Source: Streptococcus mitis
Lineage (GTDB): Bacteria > Bacillota > Bacilli > Lactobacillales > Streptococcaceae
Length of the DNA stretch: 42,010 nucleotides
Assembly (NCBI RefSeq): GCF_023109105.1
Contig: NZ_JALDTZ010000015.1
Location: 1 to 42,010, forward strand
Direction: 5' to 3'
Shown here: in pieces, positions 34,200 to 42,010 of the stretch
Layout: the number at the start of each line of letters is the position of its first letter
How positions within the stretch are numbered: position 1 is the first letter of the stretch
Notes under the pieces: model-generated
Database searches by the model: none
What the model saw: only the letters and a program-made list of their open reading frames with translations
What the model was told of the DNA's origin: nothing
Translations under genes and position numbers: made by a program

Positions 34200-36458
34200 A
34201 TGTTACCATTAAAAGAATTTGTACAAAACCGTTACAATAAATCTATCGCAGAATGTAGCAATGAGGAGCTTTACCTTGCTCTTCTTAACTACAGCAAACT
34301 TGCAAGCAGCCAAAAACCAGTGAACACTGGTAAGAAAAAAGTTTACTACATCTCAGCTGAGTTCTTGATTGGTAAACTCTTGTCAAACAACTTGATTAAC
34401 CTTGGTCTTTATGACGAAGTTAAAAAAGAACTTGCTGACGCAGGTAAAGAGTTGATCGAAATCGAAGAAGTAGAATTGGAACCATCACTTGGTAATGGTG
34501 GTTTGGGACGTTTGGCAGCCTGCTTTATCGACTCAATCGCTACACTTGGTTTGAACGGTGACGGTGTTGGTTTGAACTACCACTTTGGTCTTTTCCAACA
34601 AGTTCTTAAAAACAACCAACAAGAAACAATTCCTAACGCTTGGTTGACTGACCAAAACTGGTTGGTTCGCTCAAGCCGTAGCTACCAAGTACCATTTGCA
34701 CACTTCACATTAACATCTACTCTTTACGATATCGATGTACCTGGATACAAAACAGCTACTAAAAATCGCTTGCGTTTGTTTGACTTGGATTCAGTTGATT
34801 CTTCAATCATCAAAGATGGTATCAACTTTGATAAGACAGACATCGCTCGCAACTTGACTCTTTTCCTTTACCCAGACGATAGCGACAAACAAGGTGAATT
34901 GCTCCGTATCTTCCAACAATACTTCATGGTTTCAAACGGTGCTCAATTGATCATCGATGAAGCAATCGAAAAAGGAAGCAACTTGCATGACCTTGCTGAC
35001 TACGCAGTTGTACAAATCAACGATACGCACCCATCAATGGTGATTCCTGAGTTGATCCGTCTTTTGACTGAACGTGGTATCGAACTTGATGAAGCAATCT
35101 CTATCGTTCGTAGCATGACTGCTTACACAAACCACACAATCCTTGCTGAAGCCCTTGAAAAATGGCCTCTTGAATTCTTGGAAGAAGTGGTTCCTCACTT
35201 GGTACCAATCATCAAAGAATTGGACCGTCGTGTTCGTGCTGAATACAAAGATCCAGCTGTTCAAATCATTGATGAAAACGATCGTGTACACATGGCCCAC
35301 ATGGATATCCACTATGGATACAGCGTAAACGGGGTTGCCGCTCTTCACACAGAAATTTTGAAGAACTCTGAGTTGAAACCTTTCTACGATCTTTACCCAG
35401 AAAAATTCAACAACAAAACAAACGGTATCACCTTCCGTCGTTGGCTCATGCATGCTAACCCAAGCTTGTCTCACTACTTGGATGAAATCCTTGGCCGCGA
35501 ATGGCACCATGAAGCTTCTAAATTGGAAGACCTTCTTTCATACGAAGACAAGGCTGCTGTCAAAGAAAAATTGGAAAGCATCAAAGCCCACAACAAACGT
35601 AAATTGGCTCGTCACTTGAAAGAACACCAAGGTGTGGAAATCAATACAAACTCTATCTTTGATATCCAAATCAAACGTCTTCACGAGTACAAACGCCAAC
35701 AAATGAACGCTTTGTATGTTATCCATAAATACCTTGACATCAAGGCTGGTAACATCCCTGCTCGTCCAATCACAGTCTTCTTTGGTGGTAAAGCAGCTCC
35801 TGCCTACACAATTGCTCAAGACATCATCCACTTGATCCTTTGCTTGTCAGAAGTGATTGCTAACGACCCAGCAGTTGCACCACACTTACAAGTGGTTATG
35901 GTTGAAAACTACAACGTTACTGCAGCAAGCTTCCTTATCCCAGCATGTGATATCTCAGAACAAATCTCACTTGCTTCTAAAGAAGCTTCAGGTACTGGTA
36001 ACATGAAATTCATGTTGAACGGAGCTTTGACTCTTGGTACTATGGACGGTGCTAACGTGGAAATCGCTGAGTTGGTTGGAGACGAAAACATCTACATCTT
36101 TGGTGAAGATTCAGAAACTGTTATCGACCTTTACGCAAAATCAGCTTACAAATCAAGCGAATTCTACGCTCGTAAAGCGATCAAACCATTGGTTGACTTT
36201 ATCGTGAGTGACGCTGTTCTTGCAGTTGGTAAGATTGAACGCTTGGAACGTCTTTATAACGAATTAATCAACAAAGACTGGTTCATGACTCTTCTTGACT
36301 TGGAAGACTACATCAAAGTTAAAGAGCAAATGTTGGCTGACTACGAAGACCGTGACGCATGGTTGGACAAAGTTATCGTTAACATTTCTAAAGCAGGATT
36401 CTTCTCATCTGACCGTACAATCGCTCAGTATAACGAAGATATCTGGCACTTGAACTAA
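34200..36458 (+). CDS. malP: Maltodextrin (glycogen) phosphorylase MalP
   Basis: A 752-residue GT35 phosphorylase. It releases glucose-1-phosphate from maltodextrin ends using phosphate and pyridoxal phosphate. The PLP lysine is in [20 protein letters not shown], and the substrate loops [19 protein letters not shown] and [13 protein letters not shown] are intact. Shorter than glycogen phosphorylases of animals, it lacks their regulatory N-terminus, typical of bacterial MalP. RBS AGGAGA. The TAA stop merges with the start of a BOX element. Confidence 0.96.
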   Translation: MLPLKEFVQNRYNKSIAECSNEELYLALLNYSKLASSQKPVNTGKKKVYYISAEFLIGKLLSNNLINLGLYDEVKKELADAGKELIEIEEVELEPSLGNGGLGRLAACFIDSIATLGLNGDGVGLNYHFGLFQQVLKNNQQETIPNAWLTDQNWLVRSSRSYQVPFAHFTLTSTLYDIDVPGYKTATKNRLRLFDLDSVDSSIIKDGINFDKTDIARNLTLFLYPDDSDKQGELLRIFQQYFMVSNGAQLIIDEAIEKGSNLHDLADYAVVQINDTHPSMVIPELIRLLTERGIELDEAISIVRSMTAYTNHTILAEALEKWPLEFLEEVVPHLVPIIKELDRRVRAEYKDPAVQIIDENDRVHMAHMDIHYGYSVNGVAALHTEILKNSELKPFYDLYPEKFNNKTNGITFRRWLMHANPSLSHYLDEILGREWHHEASKLEDLLSYEDKAAVKEKLESIKAHNKRKLARHLKEHQGVEINTNSIFDIQIKRLHEYKRQQMNALYVIHKYLDIKAGNIPARPITVFFGGKAAPAYTIAQDIIHLILCLSEVIANDPAVAPHLQVVMVENYNVTAASFLIPACDISEQISLASKEASGTGNMKFMLNGALTLGTMDGANVEIAELVGDENIYIFGEDSETVIDLYAKSAYKSSEFYARKAIKPLVDFIVSDAVLAVGKIERLERLYNELINKDWFMTLLDLEDYIKVKEQMLADYEDRDAWLDKVIVNISKAGFFSSDRTIAQYNEDIWHLN

Positions 36459-36564
36459 TACTCTTCGAAAATCAAATTCAAACCGCGTCAACGTCGCCTT
36501 GCCGTACTCAAGTACAGCCTGCGGCTAGTTTCCTAGTTTGCTCTTTGATTTTCATTGAGTATAA
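36457..36564 (+). repeat. BOX element (A-C, no B), plus orientation
   Basis: It begins at the malP stop (TAATACTCTTCG) and ends TTTGATTTTCATTGAGTATAA. The boxA core reads CGTCAACGTCGCCTTGCCGT and is joined directly to boxC. About 107 bp. The rest of the 384-bp gap holds the malP terminator, a structured segment and a promoter. Confidence 0.92.
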
Positions 36565-36595
36565 GATACGAAATTTTATAGTTATTACACTATCT

Positions 36596-36634
36596 AGCAA
36601 AAAAGCGAATTTCAATTGAAACTCGCTTTTTTTA
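36596..36634 (+). terminator. malMP terminator
   Basis: Stem AAAAAAGCGA/TCGCTTTTTT with inner TTTC/GAAA, giving a U-rich tail of 7. Confidence 0.88.
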
Positions 36635-36720
36635 ATGTTGTGGATTTGAGGTTGACTGGTCTCAAAAGAAAAAATAATTTGTCAATAATTTCTAGACTTA
36701 AAAATCAAACCTAGAGAACA

Positions 36721-36766
36721 CTAAGAAGGCTGGTTGTACTACCTTTAAGCCTAAGGTTCTTCTTAG
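36721..36766 (+). other. Structured segment upstream of the small membrane protein gene
   Basis: Outer arms CTAAGAAG (36721-36728) and CTTCTTAG (36759-36766) are perfect inverse complements, with inner GGCT/AGCC and GGT/ACC pairs. It ends 18 bp before the -35 at 36784. It could be a small RNA or a protein-binding site; no known family recognised. Confidence 0.4.
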
Positions 36767-36783
36767 CTGTTACCTCAAATTTC

Positions 36784-36812
36784 TTGTATTCGTTTACAAA
36801 CAGTATTATAAT
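36784..36812 (+). promoter_or_regulatory. Promoter of the small membrane protein gene
   Basis: TTGTAT (36784-36789), a 17-bp spacer, TATAAT (36807-36812), then AAGGAGG at 36828 and ATG 36843. Confidence 0.8.
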
Positions 36813-36842
36813 AGTATTGTAGTAAAGAAGGAGGATGTTCTT

Positions 36843-37049
36843 ATGTGGAAAAAATATTTTTCAAAATATAAATGGACTGATTTATTTTGGATTCTTTTTG
36901 TAATTTGGTCATGCCTTTATATGGGTAATAGTTCTTCATTTCCACTTACTCATCAAGAAATCTCTTTTCATGGATGTTGTTATGGGGTAGCACTTGCCTT
37001 ATATCACTTGCTATTTATTGATAAATTTGTCATTTCAAATCGAAAATAA
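36843..37049 (+). CDS. Small hypothetical membrane protein
   Basis: A 68-residue product with a consensus promoter and RBS. Two hydrophobic segments are visible (about residues 13-30, LFWILFVIWSCLYMG, and 43-60, HGCCYGVALALYHLLFI), with a short Cys-Cys-containing turn and a basic tail. No family recognised. The clean expression signals make it a real gene rather than a chance frame. It stands alone between the malP terminator and the bidirectional terminator at 37109. Confidence 0.65.
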   Translation: MWKKYFSKYKWTDLFWILFVIWSCLYMGNSSSFPLTHQEISFHGCCYGVALALYHLLFIDKFVISNRK

Positions 37050-37104
37050 ATGGAGAGGTTAAAATTTTTCCACTTTTCGGATAGATACTTGAAAAATCGT
37101 GATT

Positions 37105-37137
37105 TAAACCCGCATCTCAAGAAGAGGTGCGGGCTTT
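37105..37137. terminator. Bidirectional terminator
   Basis: CCCGCATCTC (37109-37118)/GAGGTGCGGG (37124-37133) with one G-T pair, flanked by AAA and CTTT. It serves the small membrane protein gene and rlmA. Confidence 0.85.
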
Positions 37138-37157
37138 GTAGTATCTCAAAAATATAT

Positions 37158-38006
37158 TTACAGTGCTTTCCCAACCAAAATCTCTGCTTCAATGGTAATC
37201 TCTGTCAGTTGGCTCCAGTCAATCTTGCTTTGGTCAACGTGAAAGAGGAGGGGTGTCATGCTGAGTAAAGCTTGTCTTTGCTCTGCTGTAATGGATTTGG
37301 TCAGGGAAGCAGTCTGGATAGATTGGATGCTGAAATGTTCCTGGAAATGCTCCTTGATATCTTGATTAGAATAATCCTTGTTTGTCAGCTGGTCCTGTAC
37401 CCTTTGACGGATTTCCTTGAGGTGATTTTCAGTTGGGATAACCTTTATCAAGATACCGTCTTTGGATAAAACGCGACGAAATTCTCCATAGTTGGCAGGC
37501 GAAAAGATATCAAGCAGGATATCCATGCTAGCGTCTTTTATAGGAAGACGAGCCAGGTCACCAACGAACCAATTGACTGCCCAGTTGGGTTCGCTCTTGG
37601 CAGCGATTTGAACGGAATCTTTGGAAATATCAAAGGCATAGAAGGTTTTGTCAGGATGACTTTCTTGGAGCTTGCGAGAATAGAAACCTTCGCCACAACC
37701 GATATCTAAGATTGTGGTGCTAGTTTCTGAATTTGCTAACAAGTCAGATACAGCATCTAAAATAGCTTGGTAAAAGCCAGCTTCTAGGATTTGTTGGCGA
37801 TTTTGAAAGTTTTCCTTGTCGTAGTTGGCAGATTGCTTGATTTGAGGTGCCAGATTGACATAGCCGAATTTCGCCAAGTCAAAAGAATGACGGTTGCAGC
37901 ACTTGAGACTAGTCTCTACCAGAGTCAGATTTTCTCGACAGATAGGGCAGGCAAAGGCAGTCGCAGAAGCAAAACGCTGGAGTTTAGGTTTGAGATTTGT
38001 ATTCAT
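37158..38006 (-). CDS. rlmA: 23S rRNA (guanine-N1) methyltransferase, RlmA(II)/TlrB type
   Basis: A 282-residue SAM-dependent methyltransferase with an N-terminal zinc-binding motif (FACPIC with Cys20 and Cys23, then CCNRHSFD with Cys36/37 and His40). The Rossmann SAM motif is TILDIGCGEGFYSRKL. This is the RlmA family: Gram-positive RlmA(II) methylates G748 of 23S rRNA, in the exit tunnel near the macrolide site, and influences telithromycin susceptibility in pneumococcus. The zinc motif plus SAM core in this order is diagnostic. It appears monocistronic. Confidence 0.92.
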   Translation of the reverse strand: MNTNLKPKLQRFASATAFACPICRENLTLVETSLKCCNRHSFDLAKFGYVNLAPQIKQSANYDKENFQNRQQILEAGFYQAILDAVSDLLANSETSTTILDIGCGEGFYSRKLQESHPDKTFYAFDISKDSVQIAAKSEPNWAVNWFVGDLARLPIKDASMDILLDIFSPANYGEFRRVLSKDGILIKVIPTENHLKEIRQRVQDQLTNKDYSNQDIKEHFQEHFSIQSIQTASLTKSITAEQRQALLSMTPLLFHVDQSKIDWSQLTEITIEAEILVGKAL

Positions 38007-38156
38007 AGTTTAAGTGTATCAAAAGAGGCAAATGAAAGCAACTTTAGGATGATTTGTAATAGAATTAAATAGTAGTATAATTACTTTTTAAAGTACCAAA
38101 ATTAAATTGCTTTTATATCTAAATTGCTATATAATAATATCTAGGAGGAAATAAGT

Positions 38157-38435
38157 ATGTTAAAAGAAGTATTAACCGTTGCAAAAGTTGCGAAAAAATC
38201 ATCACTCTTTTTAGGTGGTGTCGCATTTGGTACCCTTGGTTTGAAAATCTTAGCAAGTAAGGAAGCTAAAAAAGGTTATTCTAAAGCTTTGGCTAAGGCT
38301 TACAAGTTGAAAGACGGGCTAGATGCATCTGTTTCTGTTGTGAAACAACATGGAGACGATGTCTTGCAAGATGCCAAATATTTGTATGAGCAAGAGAAAA
38401 AAGAAGAGCAATTAGATAGCCTTATAGGGGAATAG
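38157..38435 (+). CDS. DUF6110-like small protein, partner of the P-type ATPase
   Basis: A 92-residue protein with one N-terminal hydrophobic segment (SSLFLGGVAFGTLGLKIL) and a charged amphipathic C-terminus (QDAKYLYEQEKKEEQ). It matches the DUF6110 type regularly found just before heavy-metal P-type ATPases in Firmicutes. RBS AGGAGG is 8 bp before the ATG. Its stop is one base before the ATPase ATG, implying coupled translation and a role with the pump, possibly as a membrane adaptor. Confidence 0.8.
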   Translation: MLKEVLTVAKVAKKSSLFLGGVAFGTLGLKILASKEAKKGYSKALAKAYKLKDGLDASVSVVKQHGDDVLQDAKYLYEQEKKEEQLDSLIGE

Positions 38436-38436
38436 T

Positions 38437-40500
38437 ATGTCTTTTAAAGTGCTACATAGAGGATACCAACATATCCGACTATCATCTTCTTTTTCACTCA
38501 CCTTGGATATTCAAGACTATCTTCGTTCCTTGGTGAGAGATGAAAAGGGGATTGAGTCTATCCAGTTTTACATGGATCAACAGCACTTTACTCTACGCAT
38601 AAAAGAAGGCTTCTCTGTATTAGACAATGCAGAAGCCTTTTTAAAAAGAATTGATAAAGGGAAAGTTTCTGAGTTGATGACTCTTCCCATTCGTAGAGAA
38701 GAGAGTGCTTATTCTATTGTTTCAGGTGCAGCGATTAAGCGTATGATTTTTCGTAGTTTTGTGCCGTATCCTATTCGCTATATATGGACTTGTTATCAGG
38801 CTTTGGGTTATATTAGAGAAGCCTATCAAACACTAGCGCGTAAGGAACTAACGATGGAGGTCTTGGACTGTTCGGCGATTTTATTGTCCTTGTTTATGAA
38901 CCAATCCAAGACAGCTAGCAATATCATGTTTATGCTTGATTTGGGGAATCATTTAGATCAGTGGTCCTTGAAAAAAACTGCAACAGATTTAGAACAAAGC
39001 CTTCTTGCAAAAGAGAGCGACGTATTCTTAGTACAGGGGGATATGGTCGTTAGTATCAAGAGTTCCGATGTTCAAATAGGAGATGTCTTGGTCCTATCTC
39101 AAGGAAATGAAATTCTGTTTGATGGACAAGTAGTTTCAGGTTTAGGTATGGTCAACGAAAGTTCCTTGACGGGAGAGAGTTTTCCAGTTGAAAAAAGAGA
39201 GTCTGATTTGGTTTGTGCAAATACAGTATTAGAAACTGGAGAGTTACGCATTCGTGTAACCGATAATCAGATGAACAGCCGGATTTTACAACTGATTGAG
39301 TTGATGAAGAAATCTGAAGAAAACAAGAAAACGAAACAACGCTATTTCATCAAAATGGCGGACAAGGTCGTCAAATATAATTTCTTGGGGGCTGGTCTGA
39401 CTTACCTATTAACAGGTTCTTTTTCTAAGGCTATTTCTTTCCTATTGGTCGATTTCTCCTGCGCTTTGAAAATCTCTACTCCTGTAGCTTATTTAACAGC
39501 TATCAAGGAGGGGTTGAATCGTGAAATGGTGATTAAGGATGGGGATGTTCTGGAGAAATATCTGGAAGTCGATACTTTCTTGTTTGATAAGACGGGAACA
39601 ATCACAACTAGTTATCCTATAGTTGAAAAGGTGTTACCTTTTGGGGACTATAGTGAGGAAGATATTCTCAGAATCAGTGCCTGTCTTGAGGAACACATTT
39701 ATCATCCTATTGCTAATGCCATCGTCAAGCAAGCTGAGATAGAGGGGATTGAACATGAGGAAATGCATGGGAAACTTCAATATATCGCAAGTAAGGGGAT
39801 TAAATCTCATATAGACGGCCAACCAGTTCTGATTGGTAATTATGTCTTGATGCAGGATGAGCAGATTCATATCAGTTCGGAACAAAATGCTTTAATTGAA
39901 GAGTACAAGAGTCACTACAATCTCTTATTCTTGGCTTATCAGAATGAATTGATTGGAATGTTCTGCATTCATACTCCTTTGAGAAAAGAAGCAAAAGCAG
40001 CCTTGGAGAAACTTAAGGCACAAGGGAAAAAATTGATTCTGGCAACAGGGGACACCTTGGTTAGAACAGAGGAATTAGTCAAAGATTTGCCCTTTGATCA
40101 GGTCTATACAGACTTGAAACCTGATGGAAAATTTGAGTTAGTAGAGGAACTGCAGAAAGCAGGTCACACTATTTTGATGGTTGGAGATGGCTTGAATGAC
40201 TCAGCTGCTCTAACCCAATCAGATATTGGTGTGGTGATGAATGAGAGTGCAGATATTTCTAAGCAGATGAGCGATATCTTATTGTTAGATAATCGCTTGG
40301 ATTTCTTCCAAGAGTTGGATTGGCTATCATCATCTTTGCAAACACTCATCAAGAAGAATATTCAAGATACCGTTGTCGTAAATAGTAGTTTGATTGGCTT
40401 TGGCTTGTTTAACTGGCTCAGTCCTTCAAATCTCTCTATCTTACATAATCTAACAACCTTGCGCATTGTCCTGCGTAGCCTGTCTATTAAGGCTAGATAG
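38437..40500 (+). CDS. P1B-type (heavy-metal) ATPase with unusual membrane motif
   Basis: A 687-residue cation-pumping ATPase. The actuator motif is LTGES (from Thr245), the phosphorylation site DKTGTITT with Asp384, and the hinge GDGLNDSAAL from Gly583. The N-terminal 90 residues look like a degenerate HMA domain without CxxC. In the helix before the phosphorylation site the usual CPC/SPC is replaced by F-S-C (DFSCALKISTPVAY; Cys342, with Ser341 in the proline position). That sets it apart from copper, zinc or cadmium exporters with CPx and makes the metal hard to call; manganese, as for mycobacterial CtpC-like pumps, is one possibility. Confidence 0.88.
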   Translation: MSFKVLHRGYQHIRLSSSFSLTLDIQDYLRSLVRDEKGIESIQFYMDQQHFTLRIKEGFSVLDNAEAFLKRIDKGKVSELMTLPIRREESAYSIVSGAAIKRMIFRSFVPYPIRYIWTCYQALGYIREAYQTLARKELTMEVLDCSAILLSLFMNQSKTASNIMFMLDLGNHLDQWSLKKTATDLEQSLLAKESDVFLVQGDMVVSIKSSDVQIGDVLVLSQGNEILFDGQVVSGLGMVNESSLTGESFPVEKRESDLVCANTVLETGELRIRVTDNQMNSRILQLIELMKKSEENKKTKQRYFIKMADKVVKYNFLGAGLTYLLTGSFSKAISFLLVDFSCALKISTPVAYLTAIKEGLNREMVIKDGDVLEKYLEVDTFLFDKTGTITTSYPIVEKVLPFGDYSEEDILRISACLEEHIYHPIANAIVKQAEIEGIEHEEMHGKLQYIASKGIKSHIDGQPVLIGNYVLMQDEQIHISSEQNALIEEYKSHYNLLFLAYQNELIGMFCIHTPLRKEAKAALEKLKAQGKKLILATGDTLVRTEELVKDLPFDQVYTDLKPDGKFELVEELQKAGHTILMVGDGLNDSAALTQSDIGVVMNESADISKQMSDILLLDNRLDFFQELDWLSSSLQTLIKKNIQDTVVVNSSLIGFGLFNWLSPSNLSILHNLTTLRIVLRSLSIKAR

Positions 40501-40516
40501 ATGTGCTTATCAACAA

Positions 40517-40557
40517 CAAAAAGGAGTTACCTTTCTCGAGGTTAACTCCTTTTTTAT
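40517..40557. terminator. Bidirectional terminator between the ATPase gene and tyrS
   Basis: AAAAAGGAGTTACCT pairs with GGTTAACTCCTTTTT (one bulge), with A/T runs on both sides. Confidence 0.9.
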
Positions 40558-40575
40558 AGGTAAATGTTGAACAGT

Positions 40576-41832
40576 TTAGTAGGTCAATACGAAGTATTTT
40601 TTCTTCCCGCGACGGATAACAGTGAGTTCGTTTTCCAACTTATCTGCGTCACTCAAGACATAGTCAAGGTCTTGGATGCGGTCGCCGTTGACGTAGATAG
40701 CTCCATTTTGTACGTCTTCACGGGCTTGGCGTTTTGAGTTAACCACGCCAGAAGATACAAGAAGTTCAACGATGTTGTGATTTTCGTCTGCCTGTACTTG
40801 GTAGTTTGGCACGCCACGAAGTCCTTGTTTGAGTTCTTTGACAGAAAGATTTTTGATATTTCCTGCGAAGAGTTGTTCAGTGATGTTAAGGGCTTCTTTG
40901 TAAGCTTCTTCTCCGTGAACAAGAGTCACAACTTCACGAGCGAGGACTTTTTGAGCCAAGCGTTCGTGTGGTGCTGCTTCGAATTGTTTACGGATGTCTT
41001 CAATCTCGTCTAATGACAAGAAAGTAAAGATTTTCAAGAAGCGAACAGCATCAGCATCCATGACGTTCATCCAGAATTGGTACATTTCGTATGGAGAAGT
41101 CTTTTCAGGATTGAGCCAAACAGCATTTCCTTCTGATTTACCAAATTTCTTACCAGTTGCGTCTGTAATCAGTGGGACAGTAATAACGTGGGCAGTCTTG
41201 TCAGCCTTACGACGAAGCAATTCGGTACCAGCTGTCATGTTTCCCCATTGGTCAGATCCACCGATTTGCAGGGTAACATTGTGATCTTGGTTAAGGACAA
41301 AGAAGTCGTATCCTTGCATGATTTGGTAGGCAAACTCAGTGTAAGAAATCCCTGTTTCAATCCGTTTTTTCACAGACTCCTTGCTCATCATGTAGTTGAC
41401 AGTGAAGTATTTTCCGATATCACGGAGGAAGTCAATGAAGCTGATACTGCCAAACCAGTCGTAGTTGTTGACCATGACAGCTTTATTTTCACCATTTTCA
41501 AAGTCAAGAAAGCGAGAAAGTTGTCCTTGGATAGACTTGACCCAGCCATCTACTGTGTCTTTTGTTTGGAGACTACGTTCAGCATCTTTGAAGGACGGAT
41601 CTCCGATGAGACCTGTAGCACCGCCAACGAGCGCATATGGTTTGTGACCTGCTAACTGCAAGCGACGACTTGTCAAGATTGCGACAAGGTGACCTAGGTG
41701 AAGGCTGTCAGCAGTTGGATCGTAGCCAGTATAATAAGAAACTTGACCTTCTTCTAGGGCTTTACGCAAAGCTTCTTCATCAGTCGTTTGAAAAATCAAA
41801 CCACGCTCTTTTAGCTCATCAAAAATGTGCAT
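40576..41832 (-). CDS. tyrS: Tyrosyl-tRNA synthetase
   Basis: A 418-residue class I synthetase that charges tRNA-Tyr. The HIGH-type motif appears as [11 protein letters not shown] and the KMSKS-type motif as KFGKSEGN. The tyrosine site [10 protein letters not shown] and the family motif [13 protein letters not shown] are intact, and a C-terminal S4 RNA-binding domain begins near residue 350 ([16 protein letters not shown]). RBS AAAAAGGAGAAAAG precedes the ATG. The leader is short, without a T-box. Confidence 0.97.
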   Translation of the reverse strand: MHIFDELKERGLIFQTTDEEALRKALEEGQVSYYTGYDPTADSLHLGHLVAILTSRRLQLAGHKPYALVGGATGLIGDPSFKDAERSLQTKDTVDGWVKSIQGQLSRFLDFENGENKAVMVNNYDWFGSISFIDFLRDIGKYFTVNYMMSKESVKKRIETGISYTEFAYQIMQGYDFFVLNQDHNVTLQIGGSDQWGNMTAGTELLRRKADKTAHVITVPLITDATGKKFGKSEGNAVWLNPEKTSPYEMYQFWMNVMDADAVRFLKIFTFLSLDEIEDIRKQFEAAPHERLAQKVLAREVVTLVHGEEAYKEALNITEQLFAGNIKNLSVKELKQGLRGVPNYQVQADENHNIVELLVSSGVVNSKRQAREDVQNGAIYVNGDRIQDLDYVLSDADKLENELTVIRRGKKKYFVLTY

Positions 41833-41869
41833 GTGTCTTTTCTCCTTTTTAAAAATATTGTTTCTACCT

Positions 41870-41878
41870 ATTGTATCA
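41870..41878 (-). promoter_or_regulatory. tyrS promoter, extended -10
   Basis: On the minus strand TGATACAAT (TACAAT 41875-41870), 38 bp before the tyrS ATG. Confidence 0.6.
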
Positions 41879-41950
41879 CAAACTTGGGCAATAGCCTAGT
41901 AGAATAGGGAAGAAAGTGGCTATTTTATTGAAAGGGTAACTTCTCAAAGT

Positions 41951-41986
41951 AACTTCCACTTGTCTAACCAAAGTGGAAGTTAGTCT
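41951..41986. repeat. Perfect 11-bp hairpin with the 16-bp motif shared with the left end
   Basis: AACTTCCACTT (41951-41961)/AAGTGGAAGTT (41971-41981) with a 9-nt loop. AAGTGGAAGTTAGTCT (41971-41986) is the exact reverse complement of 26-41. Confidence 0.75.
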
Positions 41987-42010
41987 AAAACGGATTTTTA
42001 TGGTGGAATT

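Overview
The window looks like a chromosomal segment of a mitis-group streptococcus, either Streptococcus pneumoniae or a very close relative such as S. mitis or S. pseudopneumoniae. The evidence is three BOX repeats with recognisable boxA/boxB/boxC modules, a MalR-controlled maltodextrin locus (malXCD, malAR, malMP) in pneumococcal arrangement, extended -10 promoters of the TGnTATAAT type, low GC, and the gene set tyrS - P-type ATPase - rlmA - mal - aspS - hisS - rgg - ilvD - split transketolase/PTS. I cannot settle the species from sequence alone. No tRNA, rRNA, insertion sequence, prophage or CRISPR array was seen.

Layout, left to right. (1) 1-1383: a minus-strand pair of a ribbon-helix-helix regulator and a membrane SPFH/band-7 protein. 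(2) 1490-7110: a plus-strand sugar operon with a PRD regulator carrying fused EIIB-like and EIIA domains, ascorbate-type EIIB and EIIC, and a transketolase in two halves, closed by a long hairpin. (3) 7179-13448: housekeeping genes ilvD, a SufT/MIP18-like protein, an Rgg regulator, an MFS transporter and hisS, with two BOX elements. (4) 13504-19845: an accessory surface block. It holds a decayed G5/LPXTG surface-protein gene, an intact LPXTG adhesin with a Thr-rich repeat stalk, a GtrB/CsbB-type polyprenyl-phosphate glycosyltransferase and a YfhO-type GT-C membrane glycosyltransferase. (5) 19873-23883: a compact operon of small membrane proteins, an XRE regulator, a DUF3169-type protein, an ABC transporter with an acidic residue at the Q-loop position, a CPBP/CAAX protease and a small membrane protein. 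Its promoter lies inside a perfect 10+8+10 inverted repeat. (6) 23970-36634: aspS, a YitT protein, and the complete maltodextrin locus with divergent malX and malM promoters and MalR-like palindromes. (7) 36635-42010: a small membrane protein, rlmA(II), a DUF6110-like protein with a P1B-type ATPase, and tyrS.

How the parts work together. MalX/C/D import maltodextrins (the ATPase is not encoded here), MalM and MalP break them down to glucose and glucose-1-phosphate, and MalR represses the divergent promoters. The region 2 operon probably imports a sugar by PTS and feeds the phosphosugar into pentose-phosphate chemistry; the EIIA function appears to reside on the regulator. In region 4, GtrB probably loads a sugar on undecaprenyl phosphate and the GT-C enzyme transfers it outside the membrane; the neighbouring Thr-rich adhesin stalk is an obvious candidate acceptor, though teichoic acid is the alternative. 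Region 5 has the look of a self-regulated peptide-stress or bacteriocin-immunity module. Regions 4 and 5 are the best places to look for undescribed biology.
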